Assembly: GCA_018907035.1 (NCBI GenBank)
Contig: JACCIC010000150.1
Location: 816,001-880,000, forward strand
Reading direction: 5' to 3'
Length of the DNA stretch: 64,000 bases
Source of the DNA: Sycobia sp. Sy_11
Taxonomy: Eukaryota > Arthropoda > Insecta > Hymenoptera > Epichrysomallidae
Shown here: positions 25,430 to 39,751 of the stretch, piece by piece
How the letters are laid out: every line of letters starts with the position of its first letter
Numbering within the stretch: the stretch's first letter is position 1
Notes under the pieces: model-generated
Database searches by the model: none
The model's input: the letters and a program-made list of their open reading frames with translations, nothing else
Told to the model about the DNA's origin: nothing
Position numbers and translations under genes: made by a program

Positions 25430-26125
25430 CGTTCTCGTGTGGTTGAGTGGTTTATGAATTTTCATGATGTCTAAGAAGATGCTGAAGATGATACACCTTG
25501 AGATGTTCTTATACATCAAAAACAGAGTAAAATATCGAAAAACTGGTAATCTTATTCGATTTGACCGTCAGTGAAGTATTCCTGTGATTACTGACTCCAG
25601 CTGAGTCTATAGGAATGGATAAAGAATGTGCGTGAACAGTATTTGCAGAACTTATGTCATCTTCACATTTGAACAAGCAACTCGCAAAATATTTGTATTA
25701 ACACTTTGAATGTGATTGAAAATAATTCTTACTGATTACAAAGGGTAATAATACGTGATAAATCCTGGTTTTCGAATTATGATTTTGACACAAAGTGACA
25801 ATCAATGCACTGCAAGAGTACAACTTCGTCGAGAATGAAAAACGTGAAAACGAGCATTTCAAAAGCCAAAGCAATGATATTTTTTTTTTAGATATTTATA
25901 GAATGGTATACTTACACTGGGTTCTTAAAGGTCAAACTGATAACGAACATTACTATCCTCGTGTTCTTACTGAATACTGTGAAAGAATAAGAAAAAACCC
26001 ACTCGAGTTATGGAAAGAGAAGTCATGAATTCTTTATTAAAAAACGCGCCGACTCATTTTGTAATGTATGTCAAAAGGTTTCGAACCAAGTACAACGTTC
26101 TAGTGTTAAAATCCATAAAAAAAAC
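25430..26125 (+). pseudogene. Fossil mariner-type transposase
   Basis: A heavily mutated transposase is readable in pieces on the plus strand: FHDV/EDAEDDT near 25460 (the acidic linker after the first helix-turn-helix), then a catalytic-core start near 25760 (RDKSW, at the usual GDESW position), then open stretch 25795-26028 (LKGQTDNEHYYPRVL and LELWKEKS), continuing out of frame at 26010-26120 (NAPTHFVMYVKRFRTKYNV). These match the core order of the mariner group. No ends were recognised. Confidence 0.65.
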
Positions 26126-29100
26126 AAAAATGATGGTTTTTAGAATTTATCTCGAAAAAAAAGAAAACCATAAAAAATATATTAAATATATTAAAATATG
26201 TTATTTATTTTATATATTTTTGGGTACAAACGATATTTTTCAATAAAATTAAAGAATTTCGTCTCGGGGTCCCCTGAAACATCGGTGGTGGTGCTGTGGA
26301 ATTACGTCGCGCATCGTGGGCACCAACACGTGTTTGACATTAAACAAACACAGAGGTAAGGTACCATAAAAAAAGGAAAATAATATAACTGAGTAAGACG
26401 AGGACCAAGGTATCATAAAAAACAACAGCATTCGTTTTACACATATTTTGTTTATAAAAGTTTGTTTCTTATTGGTTTGTGTCTCTATACATTTCGTTCT
26501 TCAAATACTTAATATAAAAACCTTTAAACGTATTTTTCTCAGAAAAAACTGCTTATAGAAAAAAAATTTACAGAACAAAAAGACGTAGTTTAATGATCTT
26601 TATAAAATTTGTTTAAAATATTTTAAAAAATTTTTCTTATTTTCCGAGACAAGTTAAAAAATCATAACTTATGGTTTTCAATGTGGAAATTCAATTGGCG
26701 ACCAAAGTAATATGATATTCGTAATTAGCTTTCAAAAAAACATAAGTATACAAATGTTTAGCAAAATCGTGTGTGGGCACTATTAGGAAATTTACCATAC
26801 ATTAATATATGTGGAGTGCGCCAACAAATCAACGACATTGATTAAAAAATTTATCGGAATAACAAAAGTTTATTTTAATAGTTTAGAAACATTTCCAGAC
26901 ATGGACACATTAGAAGCTGCGAAAGATCTTTTAAAAAGAAAACGAACGGAATCTTTCTTTTTGACTGTTAGTTCTCAAAGCCTCGTATACCTTTGATATT
27001 TCAGTAATTTATTTATTAATTTTTTTTACTTTTTTATATGTGCGTCAAGAATTTTATTATCGTTTTCTTAATATATTCTATGCAGAATAAAATTTTTGCA
27101 AGAAATAAACTAATTATTTTAAGAATTCGTTTTTTAAACTAAAAAATGGAATGATAATACTTCATTAAAAACTCTTTTATTATAAATATGTGAGCTGTAC
27201 TTGATAAAAAATATGGAATTTGGGTTTTCAAAGAAAAACTTGAAATACGTTGAAAAATATGAAAAACGAATCATAATTAGAACTAAAAGATTTTTTTTTA
27301 ATTCTTAATTAATGTTTGTACTTAGTTCTAAGTACTCTACTTAGCTAGTGTCGGTATCAATTTAAGTTTTAAGCCAAAGCTTGTTTATTGTTTAACGAAT
27401 CCCTTTTGTAATATCGTAATTTTATATAAGACCGTTTTATATATGAGCGTATCTCTTTTATACTACCTTCTATACTAATATTTAGTATTTATCATATTTT
27501 AGAATCATTAAAAAAAAAATATTTTAGAATTCTATCTGTTAGAGAAGTTTTTTCTATCTGAAAAGTATGAATGACCAGGTTAAGTAAGTACAATAGTTTA
27601 TAATCCTTGGATGGATGTGGCCAATTTAAATTTAAAATCTTCAAAGAAAAAGGTACCAAACAAATAATTATAGACATACATATTTTTATATCAAACATTT
27701 TAATATCTTCATGATTTAATAAATTTCTGCATAAAATTATTCAAACATAAATTATATAATAGTCTTTCGCGTATAATATAAAGTAAGCTTAAAAAACTTT
27801 ACTTGTGAAACATAATAATATATTATGTACAAATTACGCTAAATATACAGTTATACAGCCCTATTACGCAGCTATAACATACATCGATAATCTTGTTGGA
27901 CGATTTCTAAGTCAGTTAGAAATCGTAAAAATATCTAACGATACTATTGTTGTGTAAACATCAGATATTACTTTATAACTGCATTCACTTTTCCATTAAC
28001 GACATAAACTTTATGATATTAATTTTACTTCTTATGCCTTATGGCTATAACTTAATGTTCATTAATTTATACTTAAATATTTCAACGTTTTAATTACGTC
28101 GACTCCTCGTTCGAGTATTGCTTTATTTTTCGTTGATAATTACTTGCTCATTTATACTTATATACGTCTGAAATTTAATATTCTTTACAGTTGTAGCTTA
28201 AACTATGAGTATTATTAAATAATTGAATATTTTCAATTTATACAGATTGTCCTTGGGTGAAGACGCCGAGTCGGCAAAGCACAGTAACTTTAATGTTTAA
28301 TTACGCGTTCTTTTAATTATTTCCATTCCAGAAATCGTGTATAGGACGAATAGACAAAGCTATTTTACAGCAATATTTGGTAATTAAATATTACAAAATT
28401 ACAAAAATAATGAGATTGTTCCAAAATCAGTAGAAATATTGGACATATTCCCGATGATAGCGAAATTTGCAGGTGTCCCAATTACATGTTCTTTTTCTAA
28501 TAAATTTATGTGAATTTATTTGAAGATAATAAAATATCTAGCTATCTATAATTTGAATTTAAGATGATTCTGCAAAAATCCTTGATAAATTTCTTTGTAA
28601 TAATTTTGAATACGTGATGCATTATAACAGCGCGTGCTTTGGAAAGTTATTGTCATCTGTCGATATCCCAGACCAAATATAGAGTCGACACGCGAAGTAA
28701 GCAGCGATAAATCTCGACCTCGGAATATTAACACCGCGGATTATACTTTACGTTATTAAAGTATAAATCTACCAGTTGGATCAACTTTTCGCACATATTT
28801 CAAAAACTAATTCTAGAACTTAAAGAATGCCTTGAAAAGTCTATTAATAAAGAATTCATAATGAATATAATGTTTTTCTAGCCCTTATGTTTTCCTAGCT
28901 GTTCGATTGATATTTTATAAGCATTGGTTTGTTTTGTGTCCTTTATTCACAATATTATTAATCAAAACCTATATCCTCGGTAAGCTTAAACCAATCAAGA
29001 AAATTCACAAAACTTTATGTATATCAATATTTAAATTAAAAAGTAGTAGTGCAATTACACCCAATATGAGGTAATGACAGCGTCAAACAGTGGTAAAGTT

Positions 29101-29366
29101 TAACATTAACGAACGTGGTCGCCTATATACATATTCCAACGTGTGTAAATTCAGACAAACTTTAATTCGGATAAGTGAACAAAACAACCATGCATCATCC
29201 AACCTAGACGCATTGAAACTTTTAGTATAAAATTTTCTATTTAGAACTTTAAGATCGCGAGTACTTTCAATGTATTGAATAACTATAAAAGCTAATGAAT
29301 ACTAATTTATTATTTAATTATATTATTATATATACAAAAATTCGCTTTAAACTATTTAATTGGTTC
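26126..29366. other. AT-rich intergenic region downstream of XNP
   Basis: No gene is recognised. A less AT-rich patch at 26250-26350 and another at 28250-28290 stand out but match nothing I know. Sequence just below 29367 should be the 3' UTR of XNP on the minus strand. Confidence 0.5.
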
Positions 29367-32300
29367 TCAAGGCTCAATTTCAAAAAGAATATTGCGTTCA
29401 CATTCGGACGCGTTATTTTCAATTACATGGTTATTTTCAATTACATGGTCATCTTTCTGAGTCTCTGAGCCTTTGTCGTGCGAACGTTTCTTTGAATTTG
29501 TCTTTCCTTTATTTTTATTTAAAATATCTGTTGCATTTTGCTCTAGTTTCTCTTGCTGGTAATCAAGCCATGCTTGTTTCCGTTCATCTTCATCTAATTC
29601 TTCTTCCTCCTAAAAACAATTTGATTAAATTAAATTTAATACAGTTTAAAGATGGTTATAACAACAACATTAATTTATTATAAGTGAAATATGAAAAAAG
29701 AGTATTTTATTTATTTGTAAAAATGATTTCAACTAAATTTAGAGATTTTTTCAAGCTTATTAATTTTATTTCCTACTGTTTTTTATTTAATAAGAATGAT
29801 TTTAATATGTACAAAAATTACCTTATTTTCTAATAATGAATCGTGTTCAAAAAAGTTATATACATAGTTTCTATACTTCAAAAATACATCTGCTAAAACG
29901 CGATCTCTTGGGAAATTGAGCGTCGGCACATCATCGGTGTGCGGCTCGAATTTATACAGTTCTGCCAATTCAGTATCCCTGTAATGCCTTTCGACCTGTT
30001 GCTCATCGAGAACACGAAGTGAAAGAGACAACTTTGTTACTTGTCGATTGTATATTTTTTGTTCCATTGTTCCAGCAGTTAGAAAACGATATATATAGCA
30101 TGACTTTTTCTGTCCAAATCTACAACAAACAAAATATATCGTTGATGATACCTAAAGGAAGTATTTGCCAAGAAAAAGCTACATGTAGCCGATTTTTAGC
30201 AAACAATAGCTTTTTCATAAGTATGACTTATAATCAAACCCTATGATTCTTATAAATATAATCGATATAAGTAAATCAATAAAAGTTTCTAGCTTGTTCT
30301 ATGTATTATAATTATTTTTTCTCTAGATCACCTGAGAGATTAATCTGTATGACAAGAAATTATCTATTACTAGACGTAGGAAAGAAATTCGAAAATGAAA
30401 TAAAGACTAAATATATGCAAATAAATATTGTATTCGTGGAAAAAGAAAAAGACAAATTGAAAAAAAAAACTTAAAAATAAGTAGCTTTGTTCAATTTGCA
30501 CTTTATTGAAGAATGGGTTGCTGGATTTGTAGATCTCTATATGTATTTAACTATAATAACAATGTTAAAATAACTTATTATATTCTAATTATGATGTTTA
30601 TTAAAATAAACATAACTTATTCGATATCTGAGAATGTGTTGAATATTTTTGGTACATATTTTTGGTAGAATGTTTAACTGTTGGACTTAATGAAGAAGTT
30701 TCATAGTTTCAGGTCTTTTTCTTTTATTTTCAATTTATTTTTTGCCACAAGTAAAATAGTTACCTTCATATAACATCGGCACACACAAAAACGTAGTCTC
30801 AACTTTTGACCAAACCCATCAATCTGTATTACATATTTTGAATCGCTAAAAACAGAATCTTCAGATCACTCAGCCCATCTACCTTTTGGTTTAGAGTAAA
30901 TTATAAACGATAGCTCCAAATCGTGGAACATAACGAAAAATCGCATTAGTAATTGCAACAAAATTATGAGAAAAAAAATGTTTGACTTTCAACAAGTATA
31001 TTTCTTATCTGGTTTAATATGCTTCATTCAAATTTGAAGTTTATTAATCTGCTCATCCATATTAATAGCGAAAATCACGAAAAAAAATAGATAAAGTTAA
31101 ATTAAAGTCGTAAAAAATATTAAAATCGCAACAACTTGCGTCAATGAGCGTGAAGTAATTTGGAAAAAAGTTCTTCTCCTAATGAGTTGTCTTTATTATG
31201 TATTTTCATGCCTTGAAGCCATTTTTCATCTTCGTTGAGCTTTGTTATTCACGGGGTTTAACGGAAATTGCAACAATAAAAAACACGTTAACGAACGTAA
31301 AAATCGTTGTTTGCTTTTTTCTCTTATGACGAACTTTTATCGTTAAATGATATATGAAGCAGGTTTATTTTTATCTTCACTCAGATTGGAATCGTTTCCA
31401 TTTTTCACATCCAACAGAAACTTGTCATCATAGTACTATCCCATCTCTATTGATACTACTGCTTCATTTTACTTATATGTCTTGATGGAATCGTTCTCCT
31501 CGTTCTTCGCCGTGCTTGTGGATATTAAAGATAGCAACAATCACTACGTTAAAAAAGATTAACCAAAAAGAATTTTCAATATTTGGTCCACTGAGATGTT
31601 GTTAAACTAAAAATTGAAGTTAATAGAATGTTTGCAACTATTTACTAGAACTGAAATTTAAGAATAGCAGATTAAAATTGGATTTTCCATTAAAACATTT
31701 AAGTGCTAGAAAAGGGACAGTTAACTTGTCTGGAACGTCGCGCAGTTCTTATAATAATAATAATAACAATGATAAAATAAGAGTTTCAGCCAGGATAAAG
31801 CAATATCGTACGCAAACCATTGATTGATCGCTTCAAAATTTTGCTATCGCCTCTTCATATTAAACTCGAACTGGTCGTGAATTATAAATAAGTCTACAAA
31901 TAATATATCAAAGTTTTCGATAGAAACGGTAATTTTTTTTAAGTATTAGGACTGAAGTTAACTCTCGATATAAGTATTGTAAAATGGAAAGAATGAATTT
32001 TGGATTCGACAAAGACTCTTACCGACGGAAACATCAAAGAAGTCCACAAAATAATTTTAAATAATGATAAAGTGCAATTAGTCACGATAGCTGAAAGTCG
32101 AAAGATATCAAAGGAACGTGTTAGACATATCACGCATGAATATATGGACATGCGAAAACTATGTGCAAAGTGGTTGCTTTTCTCGCGCGTGCTCGATGAT
32201 GCGGAGCAATGTTTAGCGATATTCAACCTTAATAAAAATAAATTTTTTCACCGATATATTACAATGGACGAAACATGGCTTCATCATTACACTCTAGAGT

Positions 32301-34088
32301 CTAATCGACAGTCTAGCGAGTGGGCTCAACGCTATAAGCCGAATCTAAAGCGTGGAAAGATCCAACAGTTGGCTGACAAAGTTATGGCATTAGTATTTTG
32401 GGACGCGCATGGTATAATATTTATCGACTACCTTGAGAAGAAATATGACATTAATAGCGATTATTACGTAGCATTATTGAAGCGTTTGAAATAAGAAAAT
32501 CACGAATAAAGGGCTCCATTAAAAGAATAAAAGTGTTTTTTCATCACGACAATGCACTGTGTCACTAAGCAATAAAAACTATGTCAAAATTGCATGAATT
32601 AGACTATGAATTGGTTTCCCATTCTCCGTATTCTCCAGATCTTGCCCCCCCCCCCCCAGTGACCGCTTGTTGGCAAAAAATTCAACATCGATAAAGAGGT
32701 AATTGCCGAAATTGAAGCCTATTTTAGGAGGCAAATATATCGTATAATAAAATCCAATTAAAAAAAAAAAAGTATTTTAGCTATGTTAGCCTACGAATTT
32801 TTCAGCCCACCTATTAAATATAACTCATGTGGGTCAGAAATTTTGTTCTCAAATTGCTTTATGCTTCGTAGCACGATTTGTTGTGATTTTAATCGTTTCC
32901 TATTTTTCGAGCAATTTTTCGCTGATTTTCTGCAATACTATCAACGACAAACCTTAATAAATTTGAAATTGGTTTGAATCGCATCGAACATAAGAAATAT
33001 ACTTATTGAAAGTAAAAACTTTTTTTTTCATAATTTTGTCATACTTACTAATGCAATTTTTCGTTATTTTTCACGATTTTATGCTATTTTTTCTTAATTT
33101 ATTCTAAACGAAGAAATAGACGGACCAAGCGTTCTCAAGATTCGGTTTCAGCGGGCCAAAAATACATACAGATAGCTGGGTTGAGTCAAAAATTCAGATA
33201 ATTTTTTTGTGCACTGGTGTAATTAGTGTCGAAATAAATTGTTTTTATTGTACATTCTTTGAATTGTTTTTACATATACATTTAAGATTAGACCAACCGT
33301 GATAATACTGAAGATCCTAGCGGGTGGTTTCGGACGAAACATTAGACTTATAATTAATTTTGATCTACCGTTATATCTAATTAGCCTTTGAAAAGATAAT
33401 TCTCCCCCACCCCTTACAATTGGGTTCAAAAGATTAGTAGTGCTATTCCATAATTTACTTGATTGTTCTATATTTATAATCCACTAAATGTATTAATGTC
33501 TTTTTCTAGATTGTATTTTGACCAATTTTCATGTTTTATATATATTTAGAATCTCTATAGCTTAACATATCGCTTTCATTGCTTTTTGTTTTCATTAAAA
33601 AGATATACACATATATTGTATATACAATTAATGAATATAAATATTTCATTTAAATATTCATAAACTGTATTATATATGTGATTAATTAGAATTTATAATT
33701 TTTCCAAATTCTTTTCTTCAAATTCTTTTTTATATTATTTTACTTTAATATTTATGATAAACAGGAGTAGAAGTTCCATATACTGTTTAACAAAAAGTGT
33801 ACATTAATTAAGGGTACTTTTTTATCTTATTACTTTTCAAATTATTTGTTTTTGAAATTATTAATTTCATATAGTTATTGTTCAAAATTGGTATAAAATA
33901 ATTTTTTTGATCACTTTTAAAGTTACTACTAAAATATTTATAATTCAATAAATAAAAAATTTTAATTTGGATCCAAAGATATATTTAAAAATAATTAAAA
34001 CAATTGAATTGTACTTTTGTCGACTGCCCATATACAAATTAATAAATATTTTTTTATTGGTCTTACAGTCCAATTAATTCAATCCAAA

Positions 34089-34121
<33 letters not shown>

Positions 34122-37100
34122 AATAAATAAAAATAAAAATAAAAAAATAAAAAATAAAAAAATAAAAATAAAATAAAAATTAAAAATAAAAATTAAATTA
34201 AAAATTAAATTAAAATTATAATGACAGTCAGACTGCACTTTACTAACAAAGAATTTTTTCAGCTAATATTTTATTTTCAGATTAGTCTACGGGGGTGAAT
34301 GTGAACAAGGACAGTCTGACCGTCATTATAATTTTAATTTAATTTTTAATTTAATTTTTATTTTTAATTTTTATTTTATTTTTATTTTTTATTTTTATTT
34401 TATTTTTTATTTTTTTATTTTTATTTTATTTATTTTTTATTTTTATTTTTATTTTATTTTTGGATTGAATTGATTGGACTGTAAGACCAATAAAAAAATA
34501 TTTATTAATTAATATTTAAAAATAATTTGTTTAAAATATGAAATTCCATTAGAAATAAACTTAACATAACTTCAACAATTGTACAAAGGCTTATGAATTA
34601 TTACTTATACATGTAACAAGCAGGTATTTAAGTATTAGACTAAATTGTCTTGTCGATCCTTAATCATACTATACTTGTATAAACTTTATATATTTACATT
34701 CTCAAAAAATTCATATTTTCAATTACAATTCAAATAACTTACCTGAATACTCGAAAAATACTTTGAACATCATTTGAGGGATTCCAGCTAGGATCAAATA
34801 CAATGACTCTATTGGCTCCTACAAGATTAATTCCTAAACCTCCAGCCCTTGTTGATATTAAAAAAAGTCGTGCACGTTTATTTAATGGGTCATTAAAAGT
34901 CTTGCAGAAATTACTTCGATTATTAGAATTAACTTTTCCATCTAATCGAAAATAATCCAAACCAAATTTCCACTCGCCTTGAAATTTAAAAAGATGTTCA
35001 AAAGTTTTCGGATTTTCGTCAATTTTGTGCAAAAATTTCTGTATTGTATCAAGTGTATACAAACATTGGGAGAATACAAGTCTAAAATTATATGTTTATT
35101 CAAATTGTAATTAATATAAATAAAACATTAATTCAAAAGTTAATTATTCTTACAGTTTGTCTTTTTCTTTTTCACACTTTTCTAAAATTCCAAAAAGTAG
35201 AATTAATTTATAAGATATGCTAACATCTTCTAAATGCTCATCATTTATCAAATTAGACCACCAGAAATCTAAAATTTTTAAAATATAAGAATTTATGCAA
35301 CAGTAATTAAATTATGCTTACCATTTAAAGTTTTGTTATCAATTTTATTTTTTGATATTTTTGTAGATTTACTATAATCAAATGTCCTTTTATTTTGCAT
35401 TTTCATGTGTAGAGTTTTTGGATGGGCAACCAAACGTTTTATTTCATTATAATTGTTAAACAAACTACACCGCTTGTCCTTATCACTGTAATTTATACCA
35501 TGATTAATGCATTGATTTATGCCTTGTTACATATTCACTTTATATAAAATATATTTATTTGTTACTTGACAATATTATTAATATAATATTGATACATCTC
35601 AATTTGTAACTTGCTTAGACGAATTAAAATGACATATTCTTGCTTCGGTGGGAGAAAAGGTGTAAGAACAGCATAATCTCGTCGCTGAACACAACCTTTC
35701 AACATTCTGTGCAATACATGAGCTCTGTGTTTCATAAGTTTTACGTCCTTAGGTGTCGAATTATCAAATTGACCATTTGTGATAGGATTGCTGAATCTAT
35801 TTAGAAATTCTATTTTTGTACCAAGTAAATTTGGTTTAACAAACTGTACCATGCAGTGATCTAAACAAAAAATATTTAGTATAATATAAAATATGAATAG
35901 TGAATTTTCTAATATAAATCTAATATTAATATTAACTTTGTTATTAATTTATTAAATTTTTAAATAGAATATTACTTTTAATTGAAAGTTTTGAAATCTA
36001 TTAATTACATTTGACCTAGCTATATTATATTTATAAAAGACTTTAGTAAATTTTATTTTATTATTCTTACATTCACTTAAATTATTTTGTAGTGGAGTGC
36101 CTGTTAAAATAATTCTTCTTTTGGTTCTTATACATTGCATTTTATTAGCAAGTAAAGAATCTTCATTTTTTAGCAAATGACCTTCATCACAAACTACTAA
36201 ATCAGCTCCAGGATTCATTAAATAAAACTTCATTTTTTTTAATTGCATAGGACTTAATTTTCTTTCAGGAGATGTAAGTGTTCGAAGCATATCATAACTA
36301 ATGATTAAAACTCCACCATTTTGATGCCATAGATTCAACTGAGTTAATCTATTGGATGGCTTTTTAAATCTAGAAGCAGAGACAAATTTTTATTTAATGA
36401 TATACAGTTAATTTTAATTTAGGTATTAAAAATGTAAAACTTACTGGGTCAATTCATGAATAGGAATCATTACTTTTTTTTCAACATTTTTTAGCCACAT
36501 ATCAAATTCCTCAACCCAGTTATGAATTGTATTTTTGGGACATATAACCATTACAGTATTCATTGTAGTAATTTTATTACTTAGTAAGGTATGAACTAAT
36601 GTAACAATTTGAAAAGTTTTTCCAAGACCCATACAGTGTGCTAAAATACATCCAGAACCTTCAGTATTTCTAGCTAGATCAACACTTTCAAAACAAGAAT
36701 CCCACATAAATCGTATTCCTTCCTCTTGATGAGGTTTTAGTGATACAACTAGTCCTTTGTCGACACTAATTAATTCCTTTTTTGTTTGCAAATCAAAATC
36801 TAATATCAATTTTCCTTTTAATATAATTTTTTTGGAATCAATCAAATCTTGTAGCTAGAATTAAAATTTTTTTAGAACATTTTAATTATCATATAATAAT
36901 TAATGTCCTTAAAAAGTATAACTTTATATACTAATTCTCAATAAAGTTTACAAAATTATTAATTTCAACTTTTTTTATAATTTTTAAAATATGTTTAAAT
37001 GAATATTAATTCTCATATAAAAGTTTTTAAAGTAAATCGTGAATATTTACTTTTTAATTAAATAAATAATTTAATAAATTTGAAATTTCAAACATTATAT

Positions 37101-39730
37101 TCTTAATTTGAATTGTATCATTTAAATAATATATGTTTTCTTTTTAATCAAAGGTATTGTTCCTATAATCAAGATATTATCTAAAAAATGAATAATTTAA
37201 TATCTGCACATTTCTGAAAGAAGATCCGTAAAATTATCTAGTAGCAAGCACGGATTTGTATGAGATTTAGATAAAATCCACAACTATTATAGATTCTCTA
37301 ATATGTTTTTACATAAAACTACCTCGAATGAAATTAAACAGAACATTACCTTTTTATTACGTTCTTCAAGCCTTTGAAGTCTGTTTTCTTCATCCTTTCC
37401 TGCTTGCCTTGTACCTTCAGTTATTTGTTTATCTTCAAGTACTTTTCGAATGTTTCGACGACCAGGTAGCTTAGTACCAGAAATTGAAGAATTTAATATT
37501 TGTACATCACTAGAAGGAGTGAAATATATTAATTATGAATACTAGATGAACAATAAATATTTGAAAGTATACTAACTCATTTAGTCTACTATTTGAATGT
37601 GAAATTTCATTTACTATTTTACAGTCTTCAGATATTTGTGATCCTATATTTAATATTTGACAATCTTCAGAACCAGACAATTTTACACTGTCATCACTAT
37701 TAACATTACTACTGCTTATATCACTATCACTGTTATTTTGAATGTTTGTAGAATTCAACTGTTTAGATGTTATTTTTTTCTTTTTAATATTATTATTGAT
37801 AGTATCACTGCTTGCACTTTCAAATCTGTAAGCATTTAAATAATAAAAATTATCTGAAACCTATATAAACAATGTCATTATAATTTATACATAGATGTAC
37901 ATATATTTTACATTTTAGTTTTTGATAAATTTTTTTTATTTTGATCACATTTTTCATTTGTTAATTTAAATTGTAAAACTTTGTCTTTTAGCCATGTTGA
38001 CTTTTCATTTGTATTATGATCATCACTTGAAGAATCTGAATCACAAATTCTATCAATAGTGTTTTTTCTTTTATATGTAGGATTTTGAGGAACATCTTCA
38101 TCATCCTCTGTATCGAAGTCTTCAGAACTATTGTCTAAAAATAATAATTATCAACATATTTCAAATATTTGAAATTTTTTAAGTAAGAATTAATTAAATT
38201 ACCTTCGAATAGTTTCTGTTTCAATTTTTCTTGTTCAAGTAGTTCTTGATACCTATTATTAACATCTTCGTCATCATCATCATTATCGTCATCATTATCA
38301 TCATCATCAGATGTGTAATTATTATTTGTTATACCGCTCTTATCTGATGAACTGTAGTAACTACTAATTTCATGGTCTGTCAAACTTACTTTAGCTTTTT
38401 TACAAATTTTCATTATTTTATTAATTTTAGTGGTAGAATTATTACTACTGTATGAACTGGAATCGTCGGAAGAACTATACTGTCTTTTATATCTTTTTTT
38501 TTCAAGTGAACTTAGATCAATTAACCTGCATAAGATAAATATTTATTTTTTCATCTTAAAATATATCTGAAAATCTACAAAAGTTTTGATCTTAAACATT
38601 AAAACTTAGGTTGAAGAATTAAAATTTAAAAACATTTTTATAAAATTTAGTTTTGTAATTAATTTTATTATTTAATATTATTTTAGGATTATTAAAGAAC
38701 TAATTTTAATCATCAAAAATTTCTAATAAAAATTTGATAAAAAAAATTTATAAATTATTATAAATTAATTAAAATTAATAATGATGCAGTACCTATGAAA
38801 ATCTTGATCTTCAAATGATTTGCTAGATGTATTTACTATTTGTTTATATTTTTCTAATGTTTTTTGAGTTAAAATTTCTAGTAAAACTAGACACCGTAAT
38901 TGTAATTTTTTATCTGACAAGTAATAAATATTTTTCTTTATATCAAATGTATTATTATTTACTATATGGTCTAAACATTTATTTTCAGAATTTAAATTCA
39001 GTATAGAATTAGAAGCTTCTTTTTGTTTTGATTCTAAATCTATATTATTTATATTTGATACAAATATTGATTCATCATTAATGCAATTTTTTGTATTATC
39101 TATCACAGAATCACAATGATGTACAGGTACACTATTATTTGCAGAAATTTTATCTTCATTATTTTCCGCTAATGAAACACATTCGTTATCTTTGTTTTCT
39201 CCACTATTTAAATTTATATCGCCAGCTGATATTTTTTCTGATAATGTATCAATATCTTCATTTTCTTTCTCATTAATAATTTCTCGACATTCATCAAAAT
39301 ATTTTATTTCATTAACAATTTCTATGTCTGATGCACTTGAGTCTTCAATTTCAAATATATTAGAATTTTTTTCAATGTTTGAATTAGAAAATGTTTTTTG
39401 TAAATTTTCTTTTTCACTTGATTGAGCTGTATCAGTTATCTTAGGAGTTGTTTGTTTCTTAAACCATAAATTGTAATCTTCCAAAAATTTCAATTTAGCT
39501 TTATTTATATTTTTTTCAGAACCATCAAGAACTATCATAATTTTATCAAAAATTCTTTGTGCATCGCTAATCACTTTTACTTCATTTTCAGCCTGGCTAA
39601 TGACTAGCTGCATTTCTGAACTAATTTTACATGTTATATGGTTTAGTTCTGTAGCTGTATCAATAATACACTGAATATAAGAAATCCTATTAATTTCATT
39701 CACAATTGTTGACTGAACTTCATTAATCAT
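29367..39730 (-). CDS. XNP: XNP/ATRX chromatin-remodeling ATPase (SNF2 family), 13 coding exons
   Basis: Exons on the minus strand: 39730-38793, 38525-38203, 38134-37912, 37825-37577, 37509-37350, 36854-36445, 36369-36071, 35860-35566, 35485-35322, 35268-35154, 35081-34743, 30119-29822 and 29609-29367; total 4056 nt (1351 aa), all GT-AG and in frame. Residues 1 to about 630 are low-complexity, rich in Ser/Asp/Asn/Lys, with an acidic run near 390 and no Cys-rich ADD domain, as in insect XNP. The ATPase has Walker A CMGLGKT (about 702), DEGH (about 829), LTGTPLQNN and, in the C-lobe, [11 protein letters not shown] and a motif VI whose arginines span the 4.6-kb intron. The C-terminus has [12 protein letters not shown] and EHDSLLENK, then an acidic end like ATRX. 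An exon upstream of the start is likely, because an acceptor lies at 39751-39752. Role: DNA translocase acting on chromatin, from family knowledge. Confidence 0.93.
31985..32770 (+). pseudogene. 5'-truncated mariner transposase inside the XNP intron
   Basis: The plus strand reads an irritans-like mariner transposase from its second helix-turn-helix ([23 protein letters not shown]) through the first Asp ([12 protein letters not shown]), [17 protein letters not shown], a second-Asp motif (FHHDNALCH, near 32540) and the YSPDLAP motif near 32630. The N-terminal helix-turn-helix is absent, so the element is truncated on the left. Stops begin at 32492, and a run of 13 C bases at 32645-32657 disrupts the frame. 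It lies antisense to XNP. Confidence 0.85.
34037..34510. repeat. Foldback element: 199-bp inverted arms, 76-bp loop
   Basis: Left arm 34037-34235 and right arm 34312-34510 are near-perfect reverse complements of equal length. Each arm has unique ends (TTGGTCTTACAGTCCAAT outside; TATAATGACAGTCAGACTG inside, with one visible mismatch) around about 125 bases of AAAAT-type simple repeat. This is a foldback/MITE-like structure inside an XNP intron. Terminal target duplications are unclear. Confidence 0.9.
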
Positions 39731-39751
39731 ATTGTGAAAAATGACATATCC

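Noticed and set aside
28250..28295. GC-richer patch as a possible small RNA gene
   Set aside because: No recognisable promoter, hairpin of miRNA type or tRNA boxes.
34080..34480. Simple AAAAT repeat on its own
   Set aside because: The sequence is better explained as the interior of a large inverted repeat with unique ends.
39091..39425. Plus-strand ORFs in the first XNP exon
   Set aside because: Shadow frames of the low-complexity XNP coding exon, which continues in frame through consistent splice sites.
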